Part shown: positions 43,550 through 51,979 of the stretch, piece after piece
Layout of the letters: each line of letters begins with the position of its first letter
Position numbering within the stretch: position 1 is the first letter of the stretch
Assembly (NCBI GenBank): GCA_018269075.1
Contig: JAFDVJ010000015.1
Location: 1 to 62,760 of the forward strand
Direction of reading: 5' to 3'
Length of the DNA: 62,760 nucleotides
Source: Acidobacteriota bacterium
Lineage (GTDB): Bacteria > Acidobacteriota > Blastocatellia > Pyrinomonadales > Pyrinomonadaceae
Notes under the pieces: model-generated
Told to the model about the DNA's origin: nothing
Databases searched by the model: none
The model's input: only the letters and a program-made list of their open reading frames with translations
Translations under genes and position numbers: made by a program

Positions 43550-43559
43550 TTTTCTGCCG

Positions 43560-44459
43560 ATGAAAAGAATCCGCAAAATATTGTTTCGCCTGGCCGGGAT
43601 TTACGATTCGATCTTCGAATTCTGGGAAGGCTCGACGTCGCAAAGATGGCAGGCCAATCTGCTGGTCGCCGTCTTTCTCGCGGCGATCGCCGGCATCGAA
43701 GCCGCGCGGCGCGGGCTTCTTCCCGATGGAATTCATCTGCCGACGAACCATTTTTACGCGGTCAAACTGGTTTTCGATCTGCTGCTGCTGCTCGAAGTTC
43801 TGGGGCTGGTCTTCAATCTCGCCGGCTCGGTCGCGAATTCGATGGGCAAGCAGTTCGAGATCTTTTCGCTGATCCTGCTGCGCCAGTCGTTCAAGGAATT
43901 CGTCCATTTTCAGGAGCCGATCGACTGGGCGAACGTCCAGCATTCGGTCCAGAATATTTTAACGGACGCGGTCGGCGGACTGCTGATCTTCGGCCTCGTC
44001 AGCGTTTTTTACGCGATGCAGAAACACCGCCGGATCACCGACAACGTCGAGGATCTGGCGAGCTTCATCGTCGCCAAAAAACTGCTCGCGCTGGTGCTGC
44101 TGCTGATCTTCGCGCTGACCGCCGCGCACGATTCGTGGACGACGCTCGCGACCGGCAGCTCGTACCCGTTTTTCGACGTTTTCTACACGATCCTGATCTT
44201 CAGCGACATTCTGATCGTGCTGATCTCGCTTCGCTACAACTCGACCTACAGCATCGTTTTCCGTAATTCCGGCTTCGCGCTCGCGACCGTCATCATCCGC
44301 CTCGCGCTGACCGCGCCGCCGATCTACAACGTCGTCGTCGGCTTCCTCGCGATCAGCATAAGCATCGGCCTGACATATATTTACAACAATTTCGCGCTCT
44401 TTCCGCCGCATTCCGACATCACCCACACGATCGCCGACGGAGAAATCGCGTCTAAGTAG
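43560..44459 (+). CDS. Polytopic membrane protein in the hydrogenase island
   Basis: 299 residues with about six or seven hydrophobic helices, for example LVAVFLAAIAGIEAA, LVFDLLLLLEVLGLVFNLA, KLLALVLLLIFALTAA and FYTILIFSDILIVLISL. I do not recognise the family. It has no paired histidines of a typical hydrogenase cytochrome b. It lies between the two-component genes and the hyp/huc operon with its own upstream motif. A role in coupling hydrogenase electrons to the membrane is possible but unproven. Confidence 0.75.
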   Translation: MKRIRKILFRLAGIYDSIFEFWEGSTSQRWQANLLVAVFLAAIAGIEAARRGLLPDGIHLPTNHFYAVKLVFDLLLLLEVLGLVFNLAGSVANSMGKQFEIFSLILLRQSFKEFVHFQEPIDWANVQHSVQNILTDAVGGLLIFGLVSVFYAMQKHRRITDNVEDLASFIVAKKLLALVLLLIFALTAAHDSWTTLATGSSYPFFDVFYTILIFSDILIVLISLRYNSTYSIVFRNSGFALATVIIRLALTAPPIYNVVVGFLAISISIGLTYIYNNFALFPPHSDITHTIADGEIASK

Positions 44460-44484
44460 ATTTACGGGAAAAATTAAGTAGACT

Positions 44485-44540
44485 TGCGTAATTCCCTGCG
44501 TAGTTCTGCTAATGGACAAACCCCGAATCTGGGCTATACT
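44485..44540 (+). promoter_or_regulatory. Promoter of the DUF1641-hyp-huc operon with tandem operator repeats
   Basis: TGGACA (44513-44518, 5 of 6), a 16-bp spacer and TATACT (44535-44540). Directly upstream are TGCGTAATTC (44485-44494) and TGCGTAGTTC (44497-44506), 12 bp apart, the second ending 6 bp before the -35. This layout suits an activator. Confidence 0.65.
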
Positions 44541-44647
44541 CGCAAATGTCATCTGATTTTTATTCCCTGAAATTATAATTTTCCGGCTGAAACGAGACTT
44601 TCGGCTTTTTCGTGCACTTTATTAAAAATTCCGAGACGAGGCGATCA

Positions 44648-45565
44648 ATGCAAAGCACAAACGGCACTGTCGAAATTTCCGATTCGTTAAAAGAAGTCAT
44701 CAACGAGCTTAACGACCCGCAAACGGCGGCCGCTCTGAAAAATCTGCTGAAAAACGCGAAAACGCTCGACGCTCTGCTGACCGGCGTCGACGGTTTTCTG
44801 CGGCGCGGCGACGAAATCGCCGACAACGTCGGCGAAAGCATCCGCGAATTCGTGCCGGCGGCGAACGGAAACGGTGCTTCGGCCAAATTCATCGAAGAAG
44901 TGCCGGCGCTCGTCGGCAATCTGCCGGCGCTCGCCCGGACCGGCAATAAAATCGCCAAAATCACGGAAAATCAGGACTTCGACGAGCTTTTGCAGGCCGA
45001 GAAGATCGCCGCGCTGAAAGATCTGTCGAATAAATTGGTAAATCCAATTACGATGTCGGCGCTCAACGAGCTGATCGACAACGCGCCGACTTTCGCTTTT
45101 CTGGCGAAGGCGCTGCACGATTTTCTCAACCGCGGCGAGGAGATCGCCGACAACATCGGCGAGACGCTCCGCGAATTCCGGCCGCAGATGAGCGGCGAAT
45201 ACGCCGCCAATTTCGCGACGCTCGTTTCGCACCTGCCCGAAGCGCTGCCGACGATCACGGAAAATCTGCCGCCGCTGCTCGAAAAAGCGCCGATCCTGAT
45301 GCAGACGACGGCCAAGCTCGGCGAGATCGCCGAGAGCGAGGGCGTTCAATCGTTTTTGAATTCGGGAATGCTGACGCCCGAACTCGTTTCCCTGTTAGGC
45401 GATATCGGCAAGACGACGGTCAAGACCGAAGCCGAATTTCGGGCGAATCCGAAACCCGTTTCGCTCTTCGGGCTTTACGGCGCGACCAAGGACGACGACG
45501 TGCAGCGCGGCATCGGCTTTCTGATCGCGTTGGCGAAGAACATCGGAAAAATGTTAAAAAAATAA
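44648..45565 (+). CDS. DUF1641-type protein with internal duplication
   Basis: 305 residues from ATG 44648 (GAGG upstream); a GTG at 44612 is less likely. Two similar helical units are visible: DGFLRRGDEIADNVGESIRE near 55 and HDFLNRGEEIADNIGETLRE near 160. The C-terminal segment SLFGLYGATKDDDVQRGIGF matches the end of DUF1641 proteins. These occur beside hydrogenases, formate dehydrogenases and other redox enzymes with unclear role. hypA follows after 4 bp. Confidence 0.78.
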   Translation: MQSTNGTVEISDSLKEVINELNDPQTAAALKNLLKNAKTLDALLTGVDGFLRRGDEIADNVGESIREFVPAANGNGASAKFIEEVPALVGNLPALARTGNKIAKITENQDFDELLQAEKIAALKDLSNKLVNPITMSALNELIDNAPTFAFLAKALHDFLNRGEEIADNIGETLREFRPQMSGEYAANFATLVSHLPEALPTITENLPPLLEKAPILMQTTAKLGEIAESEGVQSFLNSGMLTPELVSLLGDIGKTTVKTEAEFRANPKPVSLFGLYGATKDDDVQRGIGFLIALAKNIGKMLKK

Positions 45566-45569
45566 CAGA

Positions 45570-45932
45570 ATGCACGAATTGTCTATCGCCTGCAGTATTG
45601 TCGAAACGGTCGAAGAAGTTTTGCCTGATGAAAATTCAACGGTCAAAACGGTTTTTTTGAAAATCGGAGCGATGTCCGGCGTCGTCAGGGACGCGCTGCT
45701 GTTCAGCTTTGAAGTCGCCGCGCAGGACACGCGCGCGGCCGGGGCGGTGCTCGAGATCGAGGAAATCCCGGTCGTCGTTCACTGCGATCCCTGCGGAAAG
45801 GACACCGAGCTCGGCAATCCGCCGATATTTCGCTGTGCATTTTGCGGTCAAAGCACCGCCAAAATTTTACAGGGAAAGGAGATGGAAATCGTTTCCATAG
45901 AAATCGAAGATGGAAAAGCCGCGAATAGTTGA
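45570..45932 (+). CDS. hypA: Hydrogenase nickel incorporation protein HypA
   Basis: 120 residues. The nickel-binding MHE start (MHELSIACSIVE) and the structural zinc site with two Cys pairs (HCDPCGKDTEL and FRCAFCGQ) are intact. It delivers Ni with HypB to the large subunits. It overlaps hypB by 23 nt. Confidence 0.95.
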   Translation: MHELSIACSIVETVEEVLPDENSTVKTVFLKIGAMSGVVRDALLFSFEVAAQDTRAAGAVLEIEEIPVVVHCDPCGKDTELGNPPIFRCAFCGQSTAKILQGKEMEIVSIEIEDGKAANS

Positions 45933-46599
45933 AGTCCGACAGGGCATTTTGAAAAAAAACGACCAGCTCGCCGGGGGCCTGCGCGCACGATTCAAATCGG
46001 CCGGCGTCTGCGTAATCGATCTCGTTTCGAGCCCCGGCGCCGGCAAGACCGCGTTTCTCGAAGAAACGCTGCGCCGGCTGAAAGAGCTCGGATTCCGGGT
46101 CGCCGCGCTCGTCGGCGATCTGGCGACCGAAAACGACGCCCGCCGGCTCGAACGCAGCGGCGTTCCGGTCCGGCAGATCGAGACGCACGGCATCTGTCAT
46201 CTCGAAGCCGAGATGATCGAGCGGAATTTAGAGGGATGGAATCTCGAAGAGCTCGATTTTCTGTTCATTGAAAACGTCGGCAACCTCGTTTGCCCGTCGA
46301 GCTACGATCTCGGCGAAGACGCGCGCGCGGTGCTGCACGCCGTCACCGAAGGCGAGGACAAGCCGCTCAAATATCCGACGATCTTCAACAGCTCGGACAT
46401 CGCGGTCGTCACGAAGATCGATCTGGCCGAGGTTTGCGAATTCGACCGCGCGGCGTGCTGCGAAAACATCCACGCCGTCCGCCCGAACATTCCGATTCTG
46501 GAGACTTCGGCGAAAAAGGGCATTGGTTTCGAAGATTGGTTCGAGTATTTGAAGGATTTGAAAAACGGTGCGGCGGCGCGTTCAAACTCAGGCCGCTGA
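45910..46599 (+). CDS. hypB: Hydrogenase nickel incorporation GTPase HypB
   Basis: 229 residues. P-loop SSPGAGKTAFLEETL, the metal-site region ETHGICHLEAEMIERNL, and IENVGNLVCPSSYDLGED are typical. The nucleotide motif VVTKIDLAEVCEFD follows. It lacks the His-rich N-terminal nickel store seen in some HypB. GTP hydrolysis drives nickel transfer with HypA. hucS starts 40 bp later after an AAGGAGA site. Confidence 0.95.
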   Translation: MEKPRIVEVRQGILKKNDQLAGGLRARFKSAGVCVIDLVSSPGAGKTAFLEETLRRLKELGFRVAALVGDLATENDARRLERSGVPVRQIETHGICHLEAEMIERNLEGWNLEELDFLFIENVGNLVCPSSYDLGEDARAVLHAVTEGEDKPLKYPTIFNSSDIAVVTKIDLAEVCEFDRAACCENIHAVRPNIPILETSAKKGIGFEDWFEYLKDLKNGAAARSNSGR

Positions 46600-46639
46600 A
46601 AGATTTAATTCAACAATAAAAATTTAAGGAGAATAATAA

Positions 46640-47611
46640 ATGGCTAGTTTGTTATGGCTACAGGGCGGAGCTTGCTCCGGAAACACGATGTCGTTCTTGA
46701 ACGCCGAAGAGCCGAGCGCGGTCGATCTGGTGACGGATTTCGGGATCGAGGTTTTGTGGCACCCGTCGCTCGGAATGGAGCTCGGCGATCAGGCGAAGAA
46801 AATCTTCTGGGATTGTGCCAAAGGCGAGCGAGCGCTCGATATTTTTGTGTTCGAAGGCTCGGTGATCCAGGCGCCGAACGGCAGCGGCCGCTACAATATG
46901 TTCGCCGACCGGCCGATGATGGACTGGGTCCGCGAGCTCGCCGCGCAGGCCCAGATCGTCGTCGCGATCGGCGACTGCGCGTGCTGGGGCGGCATCCCGG
47001 CGACCGCGCCGAACCCGTCGGAATCGGTCGGCCTCCAGTATTTGAAGCGCAATCGCGGCGGATTTTTAGGCCCGAACTTCAAATCGAAAATGGGCCTGCC
47101 GGTGCTCAACATTCCGGGCTGCCCGACGCATCCCGACTGGGTGACGCAGATTCTCGTCGCCGTCGCCACCGGCCGCGCCGGCGATCTTTCGCTCGACGAT
47201 CTGCAGCGTCCGGCGACGTTCTTCAAGACCTTTACGCAGACCGGCTGCACGCGCGTCCAGTATTTCGAATACAAACAGGCGACGACCGAATTCGGCGAAG
47301 GCACGCGCAAGGGCTGTCTGTTTTATGAAATGGGCTGCCGCGGGCCGATGACGCATTCGCCCTGCAACCGCATCCTGTGGAACCGCCAGTCGTCGAAGAC
47401 GCGCGCCGGAATGCCCTGCACGGGCTGCACCGAGCCGGAATTCCCGTTCTTCGATCTCGCGCCGGGAACGGTTTTCAAGACGCAGAAGGTGAGCGGTTCG
47501 ATTCCGAAGGAACTGCCCGAAGGCACCGACCATCTGACTTACACGGCGCTCGCGGCGACGGCCCGCATCGCCGCGCCGAAGTGGTCGAAGGAAGATATGT
47601 TCGTCGTTTAG
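46640..47611 (+). CDS. hucS: Group 2a [NiFe] hydrogenase small subunit
   Basis: 323 residues with a strong AAGGAGAA site. The start LLWLQGGACSGNTMSFLNAE is characteristic of Huc-type (group 2a) subunits. Cluster ligands appear in IGDCACWGGIPA, IPGCPTHPDWV, TGCTRVQYFEYK, GCRGPMTHSPCNR and MPCTGCTEPEFPF. No signal peptide, so it faces the cytoplasm. Huc enzymes in mycobacteria oxidise atmospheric H2 and pass electrons to quinone. hucL follows after 16 bp. Confidence 0.95.
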   Translation: MASLLWLQGGACSGNTMSFLNAEEPSAVDLVTDFGIEVLWHPSLGMELGDQAKKIFWDCAKGERALDIFVFEGSVIQAPNGSGRYNMFADRPMMDWVRELAAQAQIVVAIGDCACWGGIPATAPNPSESVGLQYLKRNRGGFLGPNFKSKMGLPVLNIPGCPTHPDWVTQILVAVATGRAGDLSLDDLQRPATFFKTFTQTGCTRVQYFEYKQATTEFGEGTRKGCLFYEMGCRGPMTHSPCNRILWNRQSSKTRAGMPCTGCTEPEFPFFDLAPGTVFKTQKVSGSIPKELPEGTDHLTYTALAATARIAAPKWSKEDMFVV

Positions 47612-47627
47612 GAGGATTTGAGAAAAA

Positions 47628-49256
47628 ATGTCAGTTACAGCAACAGCAGCAGGAAATGCGATCGATCTGCACGTCAGCCCGCTGGGCCGCGTCGAGGGCG
47701 ACCTCGACGTCCGCGTCAAGATCGAAAACGGCGTCGTCACCGACGCGTGGACCGAAGCCACGATGTTTCGCGGCTTCGAGATCATCTTGAAGGGCAAGGA
47801 CCCGCAGGCCGGCCTGATCGTCACGCCGCGCATCTGCGGCATCTGCGGCGGCAGCCATCTTTATAAATCGGTCTACGCGCTCGACACGGCGTGGGCGACG
47901 GAAGTGCCGCACAACGCGACGCTGATCCGCAACATCGCGCAGGCCTGCGAAACTCTGCAGTCGATCCCGCGCTACTTCTACGCGATCTTCGCGATCGATT
48001 TCGTCAACAAGAACTACGCCAACGCGAAAGACTACGACGAAGCCGTCCGCCGGTTCGCGCCGTTCGTCGGCACGAGCTACGAGCACGGCGTGACGACGTC
48101 GAACAAGCCGGTCGAGGTCTACGCGATCTTCGGCGGTCAGTGGCCGCATTCGAGCTTTATGATTCCCGGCGGCGTGATGTGCGGCCCGACGCTTTCCGAC
48201 ATCACGCGCTCGACGGCGATCCTCGAATACTGGAGGGACGAGTGGCTGGAGAAGAAATGGCTCGGCTGTTCGGTCGACCGCTGGATGGAAAACAAGACGT
48301 GGGAAGACGTCCTCGCGTGGTGCGACGAAAACGAGAGCCAGCATAATTCCGACTGCGCGTTCTTCATCCGCTACGCATTGGAGATCGGCCTCGACAAATA
48401 CGGTCAGGGCGTCGGCAATTATCTGGCGACCGGCACCTATTTCGAGCCGTCGCTCTACGACCGGCCGACGATCGAGGGCCGCAACCACGCGCTGATCGCG
48501 AGCTCCGGCATTTACGCGGGCGGCGAGTTTCACGATTTCGACCACCTCCGCGTCAAGGAAGACACGGCCTCGTCCTTCTTCAAGGATTACGGCCTGCTCC
48601 ACCCGTGGGAAGGCCGCACCGAGCCGATCGATCCGGCCGACGGCAAAAAGGCCGACAAGTATTCGTGGGCGAAATCGCCGCGCTATGACGTTCCGGGCAA
48701 AGGCTTTATCCCGCTCGAAGTCGGCCCGCTCTCGCGCCAGATTATGGCCGCCAAACCGGGCGTCGGCGACCACGCCGATCAGGACGGCCTGATCCTCGAC
48801 GTGATCAACAAGCTCGGTCCGAGCGTCTTCACGCGCCAGCTCGCCCGCGTCCACGAAGGTCCGAAGCTCTTCAAAAAGGTGATGGAATGGATCCGCGCCG
48901 TCGATCTGCACGACCGTTTCTACATCAAGCCGGTCGAACACGAATCCGGTAAGGGCTTCGGCTCGACGGAAGCCGCGCGCGGCGCGCTGTCCGACTGGAT
49001 CGTGCTCGAAAACGGCAAGATCGAAAACTATCAGGTCGTCACGCCGACCGCCTGGAACATCGGTCCGAAAGACAGCAACGCGACGCACGGCCCGATCGAA
49101 AAAGCCTTTATCGGCACGCCGATCACCGACGTCGAAGACCCGGTCGAGCTCGGCCACGTCGCCCGCAGCTTCGATTCGTGTCTCGTCTGCACGGTCCACG
49201 CCTACGACGGCAAAACCGGCCGCGAACTGTCGCGCTTCAAAATGGGCGGAATGTGA
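47628..49256 (+). CDS. hucL: Group 2a [NiFe] hydrogenase large subunit
   Basis: 542 residues. N-terminal SPLGRVEGDLDVRV, L1 motif RICGICGGSHLYK (Cys70, Cys73) and L2 motif SFDSCLVCTVH (Cys518, Cys521). His524 precedes an 18-residue tail (AYDGKTGREL...) that the endopeptidase should remove. The DSCLVC form of L2 marks group 2a and differs from DPCMPC in HhyL. The stop is followed by a hairpin-forming repeat that separates it from the endopeptidase gene. Confidence 0.96.
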   Translation: MSVTATAAGNAIDLHVSPLGRVEGDLDVRVKIENGVVTDAWTEATMFRGFEIILKGKDPQAGLIVTPRICGICGGSHLYKSVYALDTAWATEVPHNATLIRNIAQACETLQSIPRYFYAIFAIDFVNKNYANAKDYDEAVRRFAPFVGTSYEHGVTTSNKPVEVYAIFGGQWPHSSFMIPGGVMCGPTLSDITRSTAILEYWRDEWLEKKWLGCSVDRWMENKTWEDVLAWCDENESQHNSDCAFFIRYALEIGLDKYGQGVGNYLATGTYFEPSLYDRPTIEGRNHALIASSGIYAGGEFHDFDHLRVKEDTASSFFKDYGLLHPWEGRTEPIDPADGKKADKYSWAKSPRYDVPGKGFIPLEVGPLSRQIMAAKPGVGDHADQDGLILDVINKLGPSVFTRQLARVHEGPKLFKKVMEWIRAVDLHDRFYIKPVEHESGKGFGSTEAARGALSDWIVLENGKIENYQVVTPTAWNIGPKDSNATHGPIEKAFIGTPITDVEDPVELGHVARSFDSCLVCTVHAYDGKTGRELSRFKMGGM

Positions 49257-49260
49257 GGGG

Positions 49261-49375
49261 ATTTCGGATTTCGGATTTCGGATTTCGGATTGGATTCAAA
49301 GCGACGGCTATCAGTTGAAATTGAAACATTCGAACTCAGACAAATCCGAAATCCGAAATCCGAAATCCGAAATCC
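49261..49375. repeat. Paired inverted (ATTTCGG)n element, copy E1
   Basis: Left array ATTTCGG x4 (49261-49291) and right array of its reverse complement (about 49343-49375) enclose about 50 bp with GACGGCTATCAGTTGAAAT and TTCGAACTCAGACAAAT. In RNA this makes a stem of about 30 bp between hucL and the endopeptidase gene. It aligns over its full length with the element at 56893. Confidence 0.9.
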
Positions 49376-49377
49376 AA

Positions 49378-49881
49378 ATGCTTTTATCTGATAAACAAAT
49401 TCTGGTGATCGGCTGCGGGAATCTGCTGCGGGGCGACGATTCGGTCGGGCCGATCCTGATCCGTCGTCTTTGGGAGCTCGGTTTGCCCGAAGGCGTTTTT
49501 TGCTGCGACGGCGGAACGGCCGGGATGGACGTCGCGTTTCAGATGCGCGGCAAGGACCGGGTGATCATCGTCGACGCCGCGAAAACCGGCGAGACGCCCG
49601 GCACGGTTTTCAAGGTGCCGGGCGCGGAGCTCGAAAATCTGCCGCCGCTGACCGACATCCACACGCATAATTTTCGCTGGGACAACGCGCTCGCGTTCGG
49701 CCGCTGGCTGCTCAAGGACGAGTATCCGCGCGACGTCACGGTTTATCTGATCGAGGGCGAAAATTTCGAGTTCGGCGAGGTTCTCTCGCCGACGGTGAGC
49801 GACGCGATGGAAAAGCTGGCGGTCCGGCTGCTCGCCGAATTGAGTCTGGAAGTTCAAGGGAATGCAGCCGTTACAGCTTGA
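49378..49881 (+). CDS. Hydrogenase maturation endopeptidase (HyaD/HupD family), for Huc
   Basis: 167 residues from ATG 49378; the open frame from 49315 only translates the repeat element. Motifs: ILVIGCGNLLRGDDSVGPIL at the start, CDGGTAGMDVAFQM, VIIVDAAKTGETPG and DIHTHNFRWDNALAFG. It should cut the HucL tail after His524. It shares the fold but little sequence with the endopeptidase at 36701. It overlaps the next gene by 20 nt. Confidence 0.92.
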   Translation: MLLSDKQILVIGCGNLLRGDDSVGPILIRRLWELGLPEGVFCCDGGTAGMDVAFQMRGKDRVIIVDAAKTGETPGTVFKVPGAELENLPPLTDIHTHNFRWDNALAFGRWLLKDEYPRDVTVYLIEGENFEFGEVLSPTVSDAMEKLAVRLLAELSLEVQGNAAVTA

Positions 49882-50179
49882 AGTCAACTGTCAGGGCTAT
49901 CTGATCCTGCCGCCGGAAATCGCCGTCCGGTATTTTCCGGACAACGTCTGCGTCGCGATCTGGCGCGAACCGGAGCTCTGGATTCTGCCGATCCATAATT
50001 CGAGCGCCGGCGGCCTGCTGCTCAAACAGCGCAACGCGCTCGGCGAGCGCAGCGTGCTGATCTGGGAAGCGCTCCCGACGAACTGGCCGACCGGACTTTT
50101 TCCGGCGTTCTGGGACGAAGACAACGCGGCTCTGCGGATCGCTTTGATAGATGGACGACGAGCGCAGCAAAATCATTGA
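49862..50179 (+). CDS. Small hypothetical protein of the huc operon
   Basis: 105 residues, overlapping the endopeptidase by 20 nt and the next gene by 29 nt. It is beta-rich with many Trp and Pro (VAIWREPELWILPIHNSSAG, LPTNWPTGLFPAFWDED). Family not recognised. Its place suggests a huc accessory role. Confidence 0.75.
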   Translation: MQPLQLEVNCQGYLILPPEIAVRYFPDNVCVAIWREPELWILPIHNSSAGGLLLKQRNALGERSVLIWEALPTNWPTGLFPAFWDEDNAALRIALIDGRRAQQNH

Positions 50180-50372
50180 GGAAAAATTCGTCCGCACCGA
50201 GATCGTCAACGAGCGCGGCCTCTGGGTTTTGTACGTCGAGATCGGCGATTCGGAAACTTCCGTCCGCCACCGGATCAACGCCTATTACAAAAAAAGTCTG
50301 GCGGAAATCGCCGCTCACTGGATCAAACGAACGGCCGAAAAAGAGATTATATTCCCCGACGAAAGAAGTTAG
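50151..50372 (+). CDS. Very small hypothetical protein of the huc operon
   Basis: 73 residues, overlapping the preceding gene by 29 nt and ending 6 bp before the next. The highly charged sequence (MDDERSKIIEEKFVRTEIV, then INAYYKKSLAEIAAHWIKR) has no known motif. The overlap and good composition support translation. Confidence 0.65.
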   Translation: MDDERSKIIEEKFVRTEIVNERGLWVLYVEIGDSETSVRHRINAYYKKSLAEIAAHWIKRTAEKEIIFPDERS

Positions 50373-50378
50373 AGATTT

Positions 50379-51578
50379 ATGTTAAGACCACAACCGATCG
50401 GAATTTTCCCGCTCCCGGCCAATTTTCTGCTCGTGCCCGAAACGCTCGCGGAAGCGGTCGAGTACGAAAACCTGCTGAACGGCGTCGTGCCCGAGAAAGC
50501 GTCGTTTTACAAATCGGCGATCGAGGGCGACCGCGAAGGCGCGCTCGCCGCGCTCGCCGCCGACCATTCGCCCGAAGCGCGCTTCAACCGCTTCGTCTTA
50601 TCGTCGTCGCCCGAAGGTTACCGTCAGCTCAAAGCTGAACTGGACGGCCCGCTCGAAAAACTGCTCGATGCGGCGGCCTACACGCTCAATTATCTGCCGG
50701 AGCCGCCCGACGAGGACGGTCTGGACGGCGAGCTGCTCGCGTTCGTGCGGCTCGCGCGCGCGTCGCACCGGCTCGAAAACGACGAACCGGAAGCCGCGCT
50801 CGACGTGCTGCGGTCGGCGGCCGACGCGGCGAAAAACGTGTCGCCGGTGCTTTACGGGCAGATCCTGGCGAGCCTCGCCGAAACGCGCCATCAATTCGCC
50901 GGCGCCGACCCGACGGTCGCACAGACTTACAAAACCGCGCTCGACGCGCTCAAAAAAAGCGAGCTCGAACCGGGCAAGGCCGCGCTCAATATGAACCTCG
51001 GCATCTGTTATCAGGAATTGTCGGCCGGCAATCGCGGCGCGCTGCTCGAAGCCGTCAAATGCTATCAGGAAGCGCTCAAATATTTCACGCGCGAGGATTT
51101 TCCGGAAGAATTCGCCTTCGCGCAGAACAATCTCGCGCTCGCCTATCTCTCGATGCCGATGACCGAAGCGAGCGACAAGCTCCGCGTCGCGATCGCCATT
51201 CAGGCTTTGCGCGAAGCGCTCAAAGTTTACCGGAAGGAAACGCACGGCGAGCTCTGGGCGAGCACGCAGCTCAATCTCGCCAACGCCTTGCAGTATGCGC
51301 CGTCGTCGCACGTCGCCGAAAATCTGCAGGAAGCGGTCAATTTATACGAGGAAATCCTGAGCGTCCGGCAGCCGGCGGAAAATCCGGCCGGCTATGCGCG
51401 GCTGCTCGCCAATCAGGGCAACGCGCTCGCGCATCTCGGTATATTCGACCACGCGCTGCCGAAATTGACCGAGGCGCGGGCGATCTTCGACCGGCTCGGC
51501 GAAACCGATTCGGCCGCCTCGATCGACGAGGTGCTGGCGGAAATCGAAGACCGCAAAAGCGCGGCCGCGGCCCGGTAA
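50379..51578 (+). CDS. TPR-like helical repeat protein of the huc operon
   Basis: 399 residues, mostly paired helices resembling tetratricopeptide repeats from about 150 on, for example ALNMNLGICYQELSAGNRGA, EFAFAQNNLALAYLSMPMTE and ARLLANQGNALAHLGIFDHA. The start IGIFPLPANFLLVPETLAEA is not repeat-like. It is soluble and probably a scaffold or assembly factor. No close family is recalled beyond the TPR class. Confidence 0.82.
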   Translation: MLRPQPIGIFPLPANFLLVPETLAEAVEYENLLNGVVPEKASFYKSAIEGDREGALAALAADHSPEARFNRFVLSSSPEGYRQLKAELDGPLEKLLDAAAYTLNYLPEPPDEDGLDGELLAFVRLARASHRLENDEPEAALDVLRSAADAAKNVSPVLYGQILASLAETRHQFAGADPTVAQTYKTALDALKKSELEPGKAALNMNLGICYQELSAGNRGALLEAVKCYQEALKYFTREDFPEEFAFAQNNLALAYLSMPMTEASDKLRVAIAIQALREALKVYRKETHGELWASTQLNLANALQYAPSSHVAENLQEAVNLYEEILSVRQPAENPAGYARLLANQGNALAHLGIFDHALPKLTEARAIFDRLGETDSAASIDEVLAEIEDRKSAAAAR

Positions 51579-51581
51579 ATT

Positions 51582-51944
51582 ATGGAGTTATACCAGAAAC
51601 AGCAGTTCGATTTTTTGTTGATGAGTGCAGCCGAACGATTTATCGACCGGATCGTCCAGCGTTCGGCCGGCGCGGCGAACGCGCTCGAAAAACTGAAGGC
51701 CGACCGCAACGCCGACGGCATCTGGCTCGACGATTTCGTCGCCGCGCTGTTCGGGGATTTCCTGCTCGACAACACGGCCGGCGCGGTTTTCATCCTCTCG
51801 GCGCTCGAACGGCGGAACATCGAATTTGCGGGCGCGGGCAAAATCGAGAAAATTCTCTCGCAAATGGCCCGCCGGGCGTTCGCCGAGCTGCTCCACGCCA
51901 AGACGATCGAAGCGCTCGAGCAGTCGATCGGCGTTGGAAGATGA
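51582..51944 (+). CDS. Small hypothetical helical protein of the huc operon
   Basis: 120 residues starting 3 bp after the TPR gene. All-helical in appearance (AAERFIDRIVQRSAGAANAL, DDFVAALFGDFLLDNTAGAV), no known motif. The stop runs into an (ATTTCGG)n array. Confidence 0.72.
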   Translation: MELYQKQQFDFLLMSAAERFIDRIVQRSAGAANALEKLKADRNADGIWLDDFVAALFGDFLLDNTAGAVFILSALERRNIEFAGAGKIEKILSQMARRAFAELLHAKTIEALEQSIGVGR

Positions 51945-51948
51945 GGGG

Positions 51949-51979
51949 ATTTCGGATTTCGGATTTCGGATTTCGGATT
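51949..51979. repeat. (ATTTCGG)n array, single-armed
   Basis: Four units with no inverted partner nearby. The following 95 bp up to the NifU-Rieske gene hold no gene. Confidence 0.85.

Noticed and set aside
46640..47611. Twin-arginine export of the hydrogenases by the Tat genes in this window
   Set aside because: Neither small subunit has an RR signal peptide, so both enzymes are expected to face the cytoplasm; the nearby tat genes are probably unrelated.
49315..49377. N-terminal extension of the second endopeptidase
   Set aside because: It only translates the (ATCCGAA)n repeat ([10 protein letters not shown]) and is not part of the family.
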